Shown: in pieces, positions 15,970 to 25,307 of the stretch
Numbering within the stretch: the stretch's first letter is position 1
How the letters are laid out: each line of letters begins with the position of its first letter
Assembly (NCBI GenBank): GCA_030065055.1
Contig: JASJDS010000023.1
Coordinates: 1 to 34,937, forward strand
Reading direction: 5' to 3'
Length of the DNA stretch: 34,937 bases
Origin: Calothrix sp. MO_192.B10
Lineage (GTDB): Bacteria > Cyanobacteriota > Cyanobacteriia > Cyanobacteriales > Nostocaceae
Made by a program: the position numbers and the translations under genes
The notes under the pieces: model-generated
What the model saw: only the letters and a program-made list of their open reading frames with translations
What the model was told of the DNA's origin: nothing
The model's database searches: none

Positions 15970-16134
15970 GAAATAAAAGATAAGAGTTTTGTGCCTATCG
16001 TTCTACTTGATAAAGGGGTGTGGGAATATAAAGTAACTAAAGGTGACAGAGTATTTTACGTCCCCGATGAAGATAAGTTGAAAGTGGTTGTCTTTTACGC
16101 TGGTAAACACATTCAACCTGCACCAATACCCTAA
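15970..16134 (+). pseudogene. Probable type II toxin (RelE/HigB-like), C-terminal fragment
   Basis: The frame encodes about 54 residues including VPIVLLDKGVWEYKVTKGDR, then VFYVPDEDKLKVVVFYAGKH and a stop at 16132-16134. The pattern (…G-V-W-E-x-K-V…R-V-F-Y…K-V-V-V…F-x-A-G-K-H) resembles the second half of RelE/HigB-like ribonuclease toxins. The N-terminal half and any start codon are missing; homology begins right after the TTGCGTAAGTCCTG repeat. A 27-bp piece of the same frame (15984-16010) is duplicated at 11239-11265. Family assignment is moderate. Confidence 0.5.
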
Positions 16135-16153
16135 ATCTAAAATCCAAAATCGA

Positions 16154-18559
16154 ATGGCTAATCAATCTGTTCCAGAAATTCCCGCTTATACTTGGAGTCG
16201 TCCCATAGGTTTAGGTTGGGATAAACCCTATACCGTTCGCTACCCCAGTAATATTGATGATGGTCCTTGGCAGGGAATGCCTTTGGGTGGTTTTGGTGCG
16301 GGTTGTATTGGCCGTTCTTCTAAGGGAGATTTTAACCTCTGGCAGGTTGATGGTGGGGAGCATATTTTCCAAAATATGCCTGGTTGTCAATTCAGTGTGT
16401 TTGAATCAACTAGCACATCTTCCCAGGCTTATGCTTTGTGTACTGAAGCACCAGAGGATGGCAGTTTAACAGTTTGGCAATGGTATCCTACTGCTGAGAA
16501 TGGAACATATCATGCCCTATACCCCCGCAGTTGGTTTGTTTATGAAAAGGTATTCAAAGTAAATCTCAGTTGCGAGCAGTTTTCCCCGATTTGGGCAAAT
16601 AATTACCAAGAAACTAGCTACCCAGTGGCGGTATTTCTTTGGAAGGCACACAACCCTACTACTACACCCATTACCCTCAGTATTATGCTTACCTGGGAAA
16701 ATATGGTGGGTTGGTTTACTAATGCCCTCAAATCCCCGGAAGTGAAGATAAGGGATGATGGGAGTCCGGTTTATGAATATCAACCCCGGTTGGGTGAAAG
16801 TAAAAATAATTTTAATTGTTTAGTTGAAAATACTGGTGCCACTGCCTGTGTTATGGGGCGTATGGGTATGAATGAACCCATCCAGGAAGGTGAAGGGACT
16901 TGGTGTATTGCTACCCGCAAACATCCCCAGGTAGAAATATTTCATCATACCTGTTGGAATCCAAGGGGTACGGGGGAAGAAGTATGGCAGAGTTTCTCAG
17001 AAGATGGTTCCTTACCCAATGTTGTCAATGAAACTCCCGCAAAGCAAGGAGAACAAATTGGCACTGCTTTGGCTGTACGCTTCACTTTACAGCCAGGGAA
17101 AAGTTTAGAAATTCCCTTTACTCTATCCTGGGATTTACCAGTGACGGAATTTGCTGCGGGAGTGAATTATTACCGTCGTTATACTGATTTTTTCGATCGC
17201 AGTGGTAACAATGCCAAAGCGATCGCACTCACTGCATTAAAGCAATATAAAGGCTGGCGGAAACAAATTCAATCATGGCAACAACCAATCCTGAATCGCC
17301 CAGATTTACCTGATTGGTTAAAAATGTCACTGTTTAATGAGTTATATCACCTTACCAGTGGTGGTACTTTATGGAGCGCGGCAACAAAACAAGACCCCAT
17401 CGGACAATTTGCGGTGTTGGAATGTTGGGATTACCGTTGGTATGAAAGTCTGGATGTACGGCTGTACGGCTCTTTTGCTCTATTGCTGCTGTTTCCAGAG
17501 CTGGAAAAGGCTGTAATTAGGGCTTTTGCCAGAGCAATTCCCCATAGCGATGATCGCACCCGCGTGATTGGCTATTACTATACGATTGGGGCGGAAAGTC
17601 ACCAGGCGGTTCGTAAGGTAGCAGGTGCTACACCCCACGATTTAGGGGCACCCAATGAACATGTCTGGGAAAAGACTAATTACACTGCTTATCAAGATTG
17701 CAATTTGTGGAAGGACTTGGGGGCTGATTTTGTCTTGCAAGTGTACCGAGATTTCCTGCTTACGGGTGCTGATGATGTGGAATTTCTCGCAGATTGTTGG
17801 GATGCCATTGTGCAAACCCTCAACTACCTGAAAACCTTTGATGTTGATGGGGACGGTATCCCGGAAAACTCTGGGGCACCGGATCAAACCTTTGATGACT
17901 GGAAGTTGTTGGGTGTAAGTGCTTACTGTGGGGGATTGTGGATCGCAGCCTTAGAAAGTGCGATCGCAATTGGTAATATCTTAAGTAGTAGTTTTGTGGA
18001 GACACCGTTTCTTGCGTCCCCACAAGCAATGATTACTACCTATGAAACCTGGTTAAAACAATCACGCCCTATCTACGAGTCAAAACTGTGGAATGGGCAA
18101 TATTACCGCTTGGATAGTGAGAGTGGTTCTGATGTGGTGATGGCGGATCAACTGTGCGGACAATTCTACGCCCGTCTATTAAATTTACCAGATATTGTGC
18201 CGAGCGATCGCGCTCTTTCTGCCCTACAAACGGCTTATAATGCCTGTTTCCTCAAGTTTTGCGATGGTAAATTTGGGGCAGCTAATGGTGTACGTCCTGA
18301 TGGTTCCCCAGAAAATCCCCAAGCTACCCATCCCCTGGAAGTGTGGACGGGGATTAACTTTGGACTAGCTGCTTTCCTGATACAGATGGGAATGAAAGAT
18401 GAAGGGTTAACCCTGGCGAAAACGGTAGTACAGCAAATCTATGACAATGGCTTGCAATTCCGTACACCAGAAGCAATTACTAGTACAGGTACTTTCCGTG
18501 CAAGTACTTACTTAAGAGCAATGGCAATCTGGGCGGTTTATTTGGTTTTGAGTTGTTAG
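16154..18559 (+). CDS. GH116-family beta-glucosidase (GBA2-type glycoside hydrolase)
   Basis: 801 residues from ATG 16154; the frame is open to 16088 but the upstream part overlaps the toxin fragment and an STRR, and MANQSVPEIPAYTW is the natural-looking start. An N-terminal beta-sandwich carries PWQGMPLGGFGAGCIGRS. The C-terminal (alpha/alpha)6 barrel has WDYRWYESLDVRLYGS with the likely nucleophile Glu431, and a D-Q-T-F-D-D-W motif (577-583) that holds the general acid/base Asp of GH116. The length fits the family (about 800-950). It should hydrolyse beta-glucosides or glucosylceramide-like lipids; the bacterial substrate is uncertain. No signal peptide is seen, so it is cytoplasmic or membrane-associated. 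The stop codon lies inside a GTTAGTT heptamer repeat, the reverse of the AACTAAC STRR. It is convergent with lysC. Confidence 0.9.
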   Translation: MANQSVPEIPAYTWSRPIGLGWDKPYTVRYPSNIDDGPWQGMPLGGFGAGCIGRSSKGDFNLWQVDGGEHIFQNMPGCQFSVFESTSTSSQAYALCTEAPEDGSLTVWQWYPTAENGTYHALYPRSWFVYEKVFKVNLSCEQFSPIWANNYQETSYPVAVFLWKAHNPTTTPITLSIMLTWENMVGWFTNALKSPEVKIRDDGSPVYEYQPRLGESKNNFNCLVENTGATACVMGRMGMNEPIQEGEGTWCIATRKHPQVEIFHHTCWNPRGTGEEVWQSFSEDGSLPNVVNETPAKQGEQIGTALAVRFTLQPGKSLEIPFTLSWDLPVTEFAAGVNYYRRYTDFFDRSGNNAKAIALTALKQYKGWRKQIQSWQQPILNRPDLPDWLKMSLFNELYHLTSGGTLWSAATKQDPIGQFAVLECWDYRWYESLDVRLYGSFALLLLFPELEKAVIRAFARAIPHSDDRTRVIGYYYTIGAESHQAVRKVAGATPHDLGAPNEHVWEKTNYTAYQDCNLWKDLGADFVLQVYRDFLLTGADDVEFLADCWDAIVQTLNYLKTFDVDGDGIPENSGAPDQTFDDWKLLGVSAYCGGLWIAALESAIAIGNILSSSFVETPFLASPQAMITTYETWLKQSRPIYESKLWNGQYYRLDSESGSDVVMADQLCGQFYARLLNLPDIVPSDRALSALQTAYNACFLKFCDGKFGAANGVRPDGSPENPQATHPLEVWTGINFGLAAFLIQMGMKDEGLTLAKTVVQQIYDNGLQFRTPEAITSTGTFRASTYLRAMAIWAVYLVLSC

Positions 18560-18664
18560 TTGTTAGCTGTTATATCGTTTCCGTTTGTATCGGAATTATT
18601 TAAATTTCCTCTCTCTGACTCTGACTCTGCGTTCTCTGCGCCTCTGTGGTTTTTTTATTACTTA

Positions 18665-20479
18665 TTACGCGGGTACTTCCACCTTTTCACTCCCAGCCAA
18701 TCCAAACGCCTCATGGATTGCTTGTAATGCTTTTATCCCTTGGTGTTCATCCACTACACAGCTAATTTTAATTTCAGAGGTGGTAATCATTTGAATGTTG
18801 ATTTGGTGCTGGGCTAATGCTTCAAACATTTTTGCAGCTATCCCTGGTTGTCCTACCATACCCGCACCAACTATACTTACTTTTGCGATCGCATTATCTA
18901 AAATTACATCACCCCAACCACATTCTGCTGCGGCTTGTTGCAACATCTGTTGGGCAGATTCTCCATCCGCTCCCGTCACGGTAAAGGCAATATCCCTTGT
19001 GGGAAGGCCATTAACTATATGACAACGCTGGGATTGAATAATTGTATCTACGCTAACATTGTTGTCTGCTAATAGTCCAAATATTTTCGCTGCCATCCCG
19101 GAAACATCAGGTACATGGCGAATTGCCAGACGTGCTTGCTTCATGTCTAAGGCAACACCACGGACGGGGGGAGTGTGGGGAGTAGAGGGAGCAGAGGGAG
19201 TAGGGGGAGTAGGGGAAGATTTAATGTCGAATGCTTGGCGGAGTGCAGCTACGGCTTGATCGCAATCTTCAGAGTCAATTACACAACTTACCTTCACTTC
19301 ACTGGTGGAAATCATCTGAATATTTACTCCCGCATCTGCCAGAGCAATAAACATTTTTGCCGCCACACCGGGACGACCAATCATACCCGCTCCTGCTATG
19401 CTGACTTTGGCAATGTTGGGTTGTACCATCACCTCCGCCTCTTCTGCTTCTGCCTGGGGATGACTGCGGAGTACGGGAGCTATGGCAGAGGCTACAGCTT
19501 CTGCTTGGTTTAAAATCTGTGTCATTACGGTGAAGGCAATGTCATTACTATTACCTTCATGGATGGACTGAATAATTAAATCCACATCCACATCTTGGCT
19601 GGCAATTTCTCCAAATAGTTGTGCTGCAACCCCTGGTCTATCAGGTACACGCAATAATGCTACCCTAGCTTGGTTCGTATCAAACTCTACATCATCCACC
19701 GGACGAGCGAGTTCTAAATTAATTAGCGATCGCTCTGATTTTGGAGGTGCTTTCACCCAAGTACCAGGCTCATTAGTCCAGCTAGAACGTACCACCAAAG
19801 GTACACCATAATTACGGGCAATTTCCACGGCACGGGGATGTAATACCTTCGCCCCCAAACTGGCCAGTTCCAACATTTCATCACAGGTAATTTCATCCAT
19901 TAACTGTGCTGTGGGAACCAATCGCGGATCTGTAGTTAATATCCCTGGTACATCGGTATAAATTTCACAAAAATCTGCCCGTAATGCCGCCGCCAAAGCC
20001 ACAGCCGAAGTATCAGAACCACCCCTGCCCAAGGTGGTAATTTCTAATTCTTCTGTACTGCTGATACCTTGAAAACCGGCAACGACAACTACTTTACCCT
20101 GTTGTAGACATCTTTCTAATCGTCCCGTCTCAATCTTTAAAATCCGGGCGCGGGTGTGTTCGGCTTCTGTCACAATGCCTACTTGTGCTCCAGTCATGGA
20201 AATTGCCGGTTGTCCCACCTCTTGCAGTGCCATACTCAACAAAGCAATAGATACCTGTTCCCCGGTAGACAGTAACATATCCATTTCCCGGCGACAGGGA
20301 TTTTGGGAAATTTCATTGGCGAGCTTAACTAGCCCATCAGTAGTTTTCCCCATTGCTGAAACCACTACCACAATGGAGTTTCCCAATTGTGCTGTCTGTG
20401 AAACCCGTTGAGCAACAGCTTGAATGCGTTCCACTGAACCGACAGATGTACCACCGTATTTTTGAACTATGAGGGCCAT
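18665..20479 (-). CDS. lysC: Aspartate kinase (four ACT domains)
   Basis: First enzyme of the lysine/threonine/methionine pathway; phosphorylates aspartate. 604 residues, the usual cyanobacterial length of about 600. The kinase domain starts MALIVQKYGGTSVGSVERI and contains VVVVSAMGKTTDGL and TLGRGGSDTSAVALAAAL (substrate and ATP binding). Two ACT pairs follow, each with the recurring AKVSIAGAGMIGRPGVAAKM/AKVSIVGAGMVGQPGIAAKM and IQMISTSEVKVSCVI/IQMITTSEIKISCVV patterns that bind the inhibiting amino acids (lysine and/or threonine). Between the pairs, at about residues 418-438, sits a Pro/Thr/Ser-rich linker (PTPPTPSAPSTPHTPP) encoded by a low-complexity CCC/ACT run, which looks like a recent repeat expansion. 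No lysine riboswitch is visible upstream. Confidence 0.95.
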   Translation of the reverse strand: MALIVQKYGGTSVGSVERIQAVAQRVSQTAQLGNSIVVVVSAMGKTTDGLVKLANEISQNPCRREMDMLLSTGEQVSIALLSMALQEVGQPAISMTGAQVGIVTEAEHTRARILKIETGRLERCLQQGKVVVVAGFQGISSTEELEITTLGRGGSDTSAVALAAALRADFCEIYTDVPGILTTDPRLVPTAQLMDEITCDEMLELASLGAKVLHPRAVEIARNYGVPLVVRSSWTNEPGTWVKAPPKSERSLINLELARPVDDVEFDTNQARVALLRVPDRPGVAAQLFGEIASQDVDVDLIIQSIHEGNSNDIAFTVMTQILNQAEAVASAIAPVLRSHPQAEAEEAEVMVQPNIAKVSIAGAGMIGRPGVAAKMFIALADAGVNIQMISTSEVKVSCVIDSEDCDQAVAALRQAFDIKSSPTPPTPSAPSTPHTPPVRGVALDMKQARLAIRHVPDVSGMAAKIFGLLADNNVSVDTIIQSQRCHIVNGLPTRDIAFTVTGADGESAQQMLQQAAAECGWGDVILDNAIAKVSIVGAGMVGQPGIAAKMFEALAQHQINIQMITTSEIKISCVVDEHQGIKALQAIHEAFGLAGSEKVEVPA

Positions 20480-21154
20480 AACCGTAACTTACCAATTTGT
20501 GCCGAATCAACCAACGCCCTGCTTAATAAAGTAGCCTAGAAGGCATTGCAAGTGTATCCATTTTTAAGTTACCAGAATCCGCAGGTACACTTACCTATTA
20601 CTTCACATTTTTTGAGCAAAAATTCAAGGGAACTCTTAACAGGGAACAGGGAACTCTTAACAGGGAAGGCAAATCACCCATAATTTAGGACATGGCACAA
20701 AAATCTTAAATCTCTTTCTCCTCACATCTTGCACGCCTCGTATTAATACGGATTTCAATTGTCTGCAATAAACATATTTTTTGATCAACAACACGATAAA
20801 TTAGCATTTACTAGCCTGCTCCCGGCAGGCTTTGTACCCTACACCGAAGCCGCTACGCGTCTACGTATAGCCTCACCCTTCCAGGATGCTGTTGGCGAAT
20901 CAAGGGTATCACCCTCTTGGAGTGGGGGCAGAAAAAACAAGTCCAAATTATTCCAATAATTCCTAACTATAAAAATGTTGCAGACTTCTTTGCGCCTTTG
21001 CACGCCAGTTGCTTCAAGTCGGCGGAGCCGCCCAACGCACTGGCTCGTCTTTGCGCGAGCTTTTATAATAACTGTTTACCCGGATTTCATATGACCAAAA
21101 AATAGACTGGATACAAGCCCCCGGATTTATCCGTGGAGAGGAAAAATGTTTTCC
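20480..21154. other. 675-bp intergenic region with repeats
   Basis: No credible gene; short open frames at 20759-21105 run through repeats. GGGAACTCTTAACAGGGAAC occurs at 20628-20647 and GGGAACTCTTAACAGGGAA again at 20650-20668; the same sequence lies inside the element at 2761-2866. A palindromic repeat with TACCCTACACCGAAGCCGCT is near 20834. Another, starting CAGACTTCTTTGCGCCTTTG, occupies about 20981-21066 and resembles 9927-9990. Confidence 0.65.
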
Positions 21155-21733
21155 TTATTTCAAGCCCCTCGATTCATCGATGGGGTAGTACTTTTGACTT
21201 TTGACTTTTGACTTTTGACTGACGCTCAGCGGTTGACTGACGCTCAGGGGTATACAGTGCTTTTGCAGAAGACTTGTAGCTAGTTCAAAACTGTTGGGTT
21301 GAGTTTGTACTGCGTATGCTTCTCTTTCTAAATCTTGCCTGTGGATATTGGTATACCGTAAAAAAAGTCGTCGGGCAGCTGGTATGGGTTGAATGTCTAG
21401 GCCCAATGTTTTCATTTTCCCTTTTCCCGCACATAATTGGGCTGCATGAACAGATTCATGGACTAGGGTTGGATTAGCAATGTGTAAATCAAAAACTACT
21501 GGATTAATCCATATTTTTTTGTCAGCTACTTGTAATAAACCATAGGCTCCCCGCCTTGGTGGTAACTTGATTATGACCTCAAACCCATATTTTTCTAATT
21601 GATTTTTTAGCTGTAAAAATTGTTGAGGTGGTTTCTGGGCTTGAGCAATTAGCAATGAAGAATAAAGAATCCCTACTTCTAACATTAGGAGCTTGTATAA
21701 ATTTAACTCCAATTTAACGCTAACGATTCTCAA
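21155..21733 (-). CDS. Conserved hypothetical protein with HExxH motif, repeat-extended C-terminus
   Basis: 192 residues. The core reads …FEVIIKLPPRRGAYGLL…KKIWINPVVFDLHIANPTLV and then HESVHAAQLCAGKGKM. HESVH is an HExxH zinc-protease-like motif, so a metallopeptidase-like protein is possible. A weakly hydrophobic N-terminus (residues 10-32) may be a signal or anchor. Conservation of character stops near LLQKHCIP; the last ~30 residues (PLSVSQPLSVSQKSKVKSQK…) are translated from a TTTTGAC/TGACGCTCAG repeat at 21192-21250, so the native C-terminus has been replaced. A start at MLEVGILYSS (residue 17) is possible. Family not recognised with certainty. Confidence 0.65.
   Translation of the reverse strand: MRIVSVKLELNLYKLLMLEVGILYSSLLIAQAQKPPQQFLQLKNQLEKYGFEVIIKLPPRRGAYGLLQVADKKIWINPVVFDLHIANPTLVHESVHAAQLCAGKGKMKTLGLDIQPIPAARRLFLRYTNIHRQDLEREAYAVQTQPNSFELATSLLQKHCIPLSVSQPLSVSQKSKVKSQKYYPIDESRGLK
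21192..21250. repeat. TTTTGAC STRR with TGACGCTCAG tail
   Basis: Four TTTTGAC heptamers (21192-21219) are followed by TGACGCTCAGCGGTTGAC and TGACGCTCAGGGG. Bases 21199-21237 (39 bp) are identical to the reverse complement of 27857-27895, where the unit interrupts a Uma2 gene. Here it lies in the 3' end of the HExxH-protein gene. Confidence 0.85.
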
Positions 21734-22110
21734 ATGCTTCCGTGTTTCTCAGCACAAATCATGATGAATTTTAACCAACCTTGGGGGTTAAATTCCCCTG
21801 CTTCTACAAGCAGCGCGTTTTGCGTCGGGGTAAAATCCCCGTTGCTCCCACGTAATTCGCTCATTCGCTCATTCTTTTAATTTCACCAGATATAGAACAA
21901 GTACTTGATTTAGGAATAACCATAAGATTGCGGCTTTGCCCAGCAAATCCCGATTTTTATAGTCACGACTCTAGTTTATAGATAGTTACATTTTTTCAGT
22001 AATCAAGCCGAATTTCTATAAATGTGTATATCTTGTCTTTTTTTCCGGAGGAGTACCAATTTAGTTGGTTGCTAGTACTAATAATGATTATAATAAGTAT
22101 TCCTAGAAGA
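21734..22110. other. Intergenic region upstream of the hybrid kinase
   Basis: No gene seen. A short GC-rich inverted segment (GGGGTAAAATCCCC near 21829) and CTCATTCGCTCATTCG short repeats near 21860 are present. CAGGAG at 22111-22116 is the ribosome binding site of the kinase ATG at 22125. Confidence 0.55.
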
Positions 22111-22124
22111 CAGGAGTTTTGACT

Positions 22125-25100
22125 ATGCAACCGAATAATCAACCTGTCATTTCAGTTATCAGTTATCAATTAGCCTCCTGGGTCAGAGTTGCGCGAACAG
22201 TTAGCCTCCTGGATCGGAGCTGCGCTAACAGGGGAAAAATTTTTCCCACCTCCACAAATAAAATGTTGAGTCTTGATACCGATTACTGTTTGGTAAAAAA
22301 ATATATAGCTGATGCTATAATATTTAATCCATCAATAGTTAAACTTAATACATCAGAGATTAATAGTATTAATTTTTCGAGTTGTATATACAGTATTAAT
22401 TATCAACTATACGGATATAAATCATATGTTTTGCCATCTGTTCAACATCAGCTTTTTGGGCGGGTAATAGCAATAATAAGAATACATATCGTGAAAATAT
22501 TCACTGATAAAAACATAGTTAATTTAGCTGCAAAATGCATCAAATCATCTAGAAGTAAAATTGCTTATCTAACAGCAGAATATGCGATCGCATTGCCACA
22601 GAGGTATATAAATACTGTGTTGTCAAGGTCAAGAAATTACCGGATTACCCATCTATCAATTGCCGAGCGACAAAAAGAGTTTGTCAAAATAATTACGCCA
22701 GCAACTATTGAGCAATTTTGGCAAAATTTATACCTTGGGGTAATGTCGAAATTCCAACCCGTAGCAGCAGCAATGAAAACTCCGGGCGTTACATATTTGC
22801 GGGATGATTTTCTGTTCTCTCTCTATCAAAAAATCTCTTCTTTGCGTCCTACCCTTCGGGAAGCCACTTCGTGTCTAATGCGTCTTTGCGGTTCATTACT
22901 TCATCCCTACATTGTGCAACGCCAAATTCCGGTTATTTATACCCCTGTAAGTATATTCAAACTAGGGGAAAACCAAGAAGAGTTAGAGAAACCCGCTAAT
23001 TATCAGGGAACGGGAAAATATGGGCAATTCCTAGCTCATCTTCTCTCCCAGGTGAATGATGTGGTAATTGCAACTGATAATCAACGCCGAGTAACTTATT
23101 GGAATCCTAGGGCAGAGGAATTATACAATATCAAAGCCTCGGAAATTATCGGTCAGTCCCTAAATATAGCTTTTGAATGTGTGTGGTTGCATCCAGAAGA
23201 ACAAGAGGCTTGCGTTCGTGCTTTGGCGAGTAGTGGTTTCTGGAAGGGAGAAAATATTCACCGCCAAGGCAACGGGAAAGAAATTCATGTGGAATCCTCA
23301 ATTTCTGTCCTCCAGGATGAGGAAAGTCAAGCCATTGGTTTGCTGATGGTGGTGCGGGATATTGGAGATATTCGCGAACAACTGCGTTTACGCAAACTTG
23401 CAGAACAAACCTTACGGGAAAGGGAAGAACGGTGGAATCTAGTCCTACAAGGTAGTAATGATGGCATTTGGGACTGGAATGTGCAAACCAATCAGGTGTT
23501 TTTCTCCAGTCGCTGGAAACAGATGCGCGGTTTTGCAGAGGATGAAATTGGTAACTCTTTAGATGAATGGTCCCAAAGAGTTCACCCTGATGATTTAGAC
23601 TGGGTAATGCAGTCGGTGACGGATTATTTTGCTCGCCAGACTCCTCTATTTGCCGTTGAGTATCGTACCCGTTGCCAAGATGGTAGTTATAAATGGATTT
23701 TTAGCCGGGGGATTGCTCTCTGGGATGAAGGGGGTAAGGTGTTGCGGATGGCAGGCTCGGAAACGGATATTACTGCTCGCAAATTAGCCGAACAACAAGC
23801 CAGGGAACAAGCGGCTTTAATTGATATTACGACAGATGCCATTCTGGTGTTGAGCCTTGCTGGGGATATTGTATTCTGCAATCAAGGAGCATATCGGGTT
23901 TATGGTTGGGAGCAGGCAGAAATGCAAGGTAAAAATGCTCGCCAACTTTTGTATGATGACAGTAGTATCCCCCAACTGGATTTAGCTCGTCAAATGGTAT
24001 TGGAGCATGGGGAATGGCATGGAGAATTGCATCAATACCGCAAAGATGACCGCAAAATCATTGTAGAAGCCAGGTGGACAGTAATTAGGGACGAACGAGG
24101 CAATGCCAAATCAATTTTGACTGTCGCCACAGATATTACGGAGAAAAAACAACTGGAAGCCCAATTTCTGCGTACCCAACGGTTACAGAGTATTGGTACT
24201 CTAGCAAGTGGTATTGCCCACGATCTCAATAATATTCTTACACCAATTCTAGCAGTAGCTCAACTATTACCCCTCAAACTAACCCATATAGATGAGAATA
24301 CCCAGGAATTAATCAAAATTGTCCTGGATAATTGCAAACGCGGTAGTGACTTAATCAAACAAATTCTTTCCTTTGCGCGGGGTACGGAAACCGAGCGGAC
24401 TAATTTGCAAGCGGGACATTTACTGGTGGAAGTGGCGCGGGTTGCCAGACAAACCTTCCCCAAATCCATCGAAATTTGTATGGATATTGCCACCAAAAAC
24501 CTCTGGACAGTTTCTGCTGACGCTACCCAACTGCATCAGGTGTTGATGAACCTATGTTTAAATGCTCGGGATGCGATGACAAATGGAGGTACACTTACTT
24601 TAGCGATCGCTAATCTCTTCATTGATGAAAACTATGCCAGAATGCATTTAGATGCTCGTGTGGGTTCCTATGTAGTCATGACAATTTCTGACACTGGATG
24701 TGGTATTTCTCCAGAAAATATAGACAGAATTTTTGAACCTTTTTTTACTACTAAAGAATTGGGACAAGGTACGGGATTAGGTTTGTCAACGGTAGTAGGA
24801 ATTATCAAAACTCACGGTGGTTTTGTAGATGTATATAGTGAAGTTGGCAAGGGTACCTGCTTCAAAGTTTATTTGCCAGCAGTGTCAGGTACAGAAAACC
24901 AAACATTTTCAGAGTTGGAACCACCACCGGGTGCGGGAGAATTAATTTTAATTGTGGATGACGAAACATCTATTTTAGAAATTACCAAAACTTCCCTGGA
25001 AACCTATAATTACCAAGCTTTAATTGCTCGGGATGGAATTGAAGCGATCGCATTATTTGCCAAACACGAACAAGAAATCAAAGCTGTATTAATTGATTTA

Positions 25101-25307
25101 ATGATGCCTGCTTTAGATAGTATGACTACCATTCGTACCTTACAAAAACTCAATCCCCAAGTACCAATTATTGTCATGAGTGGACTGGCATCAAATGAAG
25201 TACTTTCTCAGGCCGCTAGTACGAATATTCAAGCATTTTTAGCCAAGCCATTTACAGCCTGGGAATTATTAAATACATTGCAAAAAGTCAAACTTCAAAA
25301 TCAATGA
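22125..25307 (+). CDS. Hybrid sensor histidine kinase (PAS-PAS-PAS-HisKA-HATPase-REC)
   Basis: 1060 residues, soluble. The ATG at 22125 is chosen for CAGGAG 8 nt upstream; an in-frame TTG is at 22119 and a later ATG at 22263. Approximate layout: unusual N-terminus 1-300; PAS 305-430 (NDVVIATDNQRRVTYWN); PAS 436-555 (GSNDGIWDWN); PAS 563-685 (TTDAILVLSLAGDIVFCN); HisKA with phospho-accepting His699 in GIAHDLNN; HATPase with N-box LMNLCLNARDAM, G1 SDTGCGIS, F-box FEPFFTTK and G2 GQGTGLGLS; REC domain with phospho-accepting Asp991 in LIDLMMP and Lys in FLAKPF. The ligand is unknown. The N-terminus resembles no family I know and includes residues encoded by two types of short repeat (22170-22231 and about 22835-22890). 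No partner regulator is adjacent. Confidence 0.9.
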   Translation: MQPNNQPVISVISYQLASWVRVARTVSLLDRSCANRGKIFPTSTNKMLSLDTDYCLVKKYIADAIIFNPSIVKLNTSEINSINFSSCIYSINYQLYGYKSYVLPSVQHQLFGRVIAIIRIHIVKIFTDKNIVNLAAKCIKSSRSKIAYLTAEYAIALPQRYINTVLSRSRNYRITHLSIAERQKEFVKIITPATIEQFWQNLYLGVMSKFQPVAAAMKTPGVTYLRDDFLFSLYQKISSLRPTLREATSCLMRLCGSLLHPYIVQRQIPVIYTPVSIFKLGENQEELEKPANYQGTGKYGQFLAHLLSQVNDVVIATDNQRRVTYWNPRAEELYNIKASEIIGQSLNIAFECVWLHPEEQEACVRALASSGFWKGENIHRQGNGKEIHVESSISVLQDEESQAIGLLMVVRDIGDIREQLRLRKLAEQTLREREERWNLVLQGSNDGIWDWNVQTNQVFFSSRWKQMRGFAEDEIGNSLDEWSQRVHPDDLDWVMQSVTDYFARQTPLFAVEYRTRCQDGSYKWIFSRGIALWDEGGKVLRMAGSETDITARKLAEQQAREQAALIDITTDAILVLSLAGDIVFCNQGAYRVYGWEQAEMQGKNARQLLYDDSSIPQLDLARQMVLEHGEWHGELHQYRKDDRKIIVEARWTVIRDERGNAKSILTVATDITEKKQLEAQFLRTQRLQSIGTLASGIAHDLNNILTPILAVAQLLPLKLTHIDENTQELIKIVLDNCKRGSDLIKQILSFARGTETERTNLQAGHLLVEVARVARQTFPKSIEICMDIATKNLWTVSADATQLHQVLMNLCLNARDAMTNGGTLTLAIANLFIDENYARMHLDARVGSYVVMTISDTGCGISPENIDRIFEPFFTTKELGQGTGLGLSTVVGIIKTHGGFVDVYSEVGKGTCFKVYLPAVSGTENQTFSELEPPPGAGELILIVDDETSILEITKTSLETYNYQALIARDGIEAIALFAKHEQEIKAVLIDLMMPALDSMTTIRTLQKLNPQVPIIVMSGLASNEVLSQAASTNIQAFLAKPFTAWELLNTLQKVKLQNQ
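22170..22231 (+). repeat. Tandem 31-bp repeat inside the kinase 5' end
   Basis: TTAGCCTCCTGGGTCAGAGT… (22170-22200) is followed directly by a second copy, TTAGCCTCCTGGATCGGAGC… (22201-22231), with 4 differences. Since 31 is not a multiple of three, the two copies are read in different frames of the same open frame. It resembles dispersed cyanobacterial palindromic repeats. Confidence 0.8.

Noticed and set aside
19175-19513. 112-codon open frame opposite lysC
   Set aside because: It is antisense to the well-supported aspartate kinase and its N-terminus is low-complexity (Gly/Ser/Arg) from the linker repeat.
20480-20760. Lysine riboswitch upstream of lysC
   Set aside because: No conserved multi-helix lysine aptamer elements are visible in the leader; the region is repeats and AT-rich sequence.
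20759-21105. Short open frames between lysC and the HExxH gene
   Set aside because: Composed of dispersed repeat sequence with no recognisable protein pattern.
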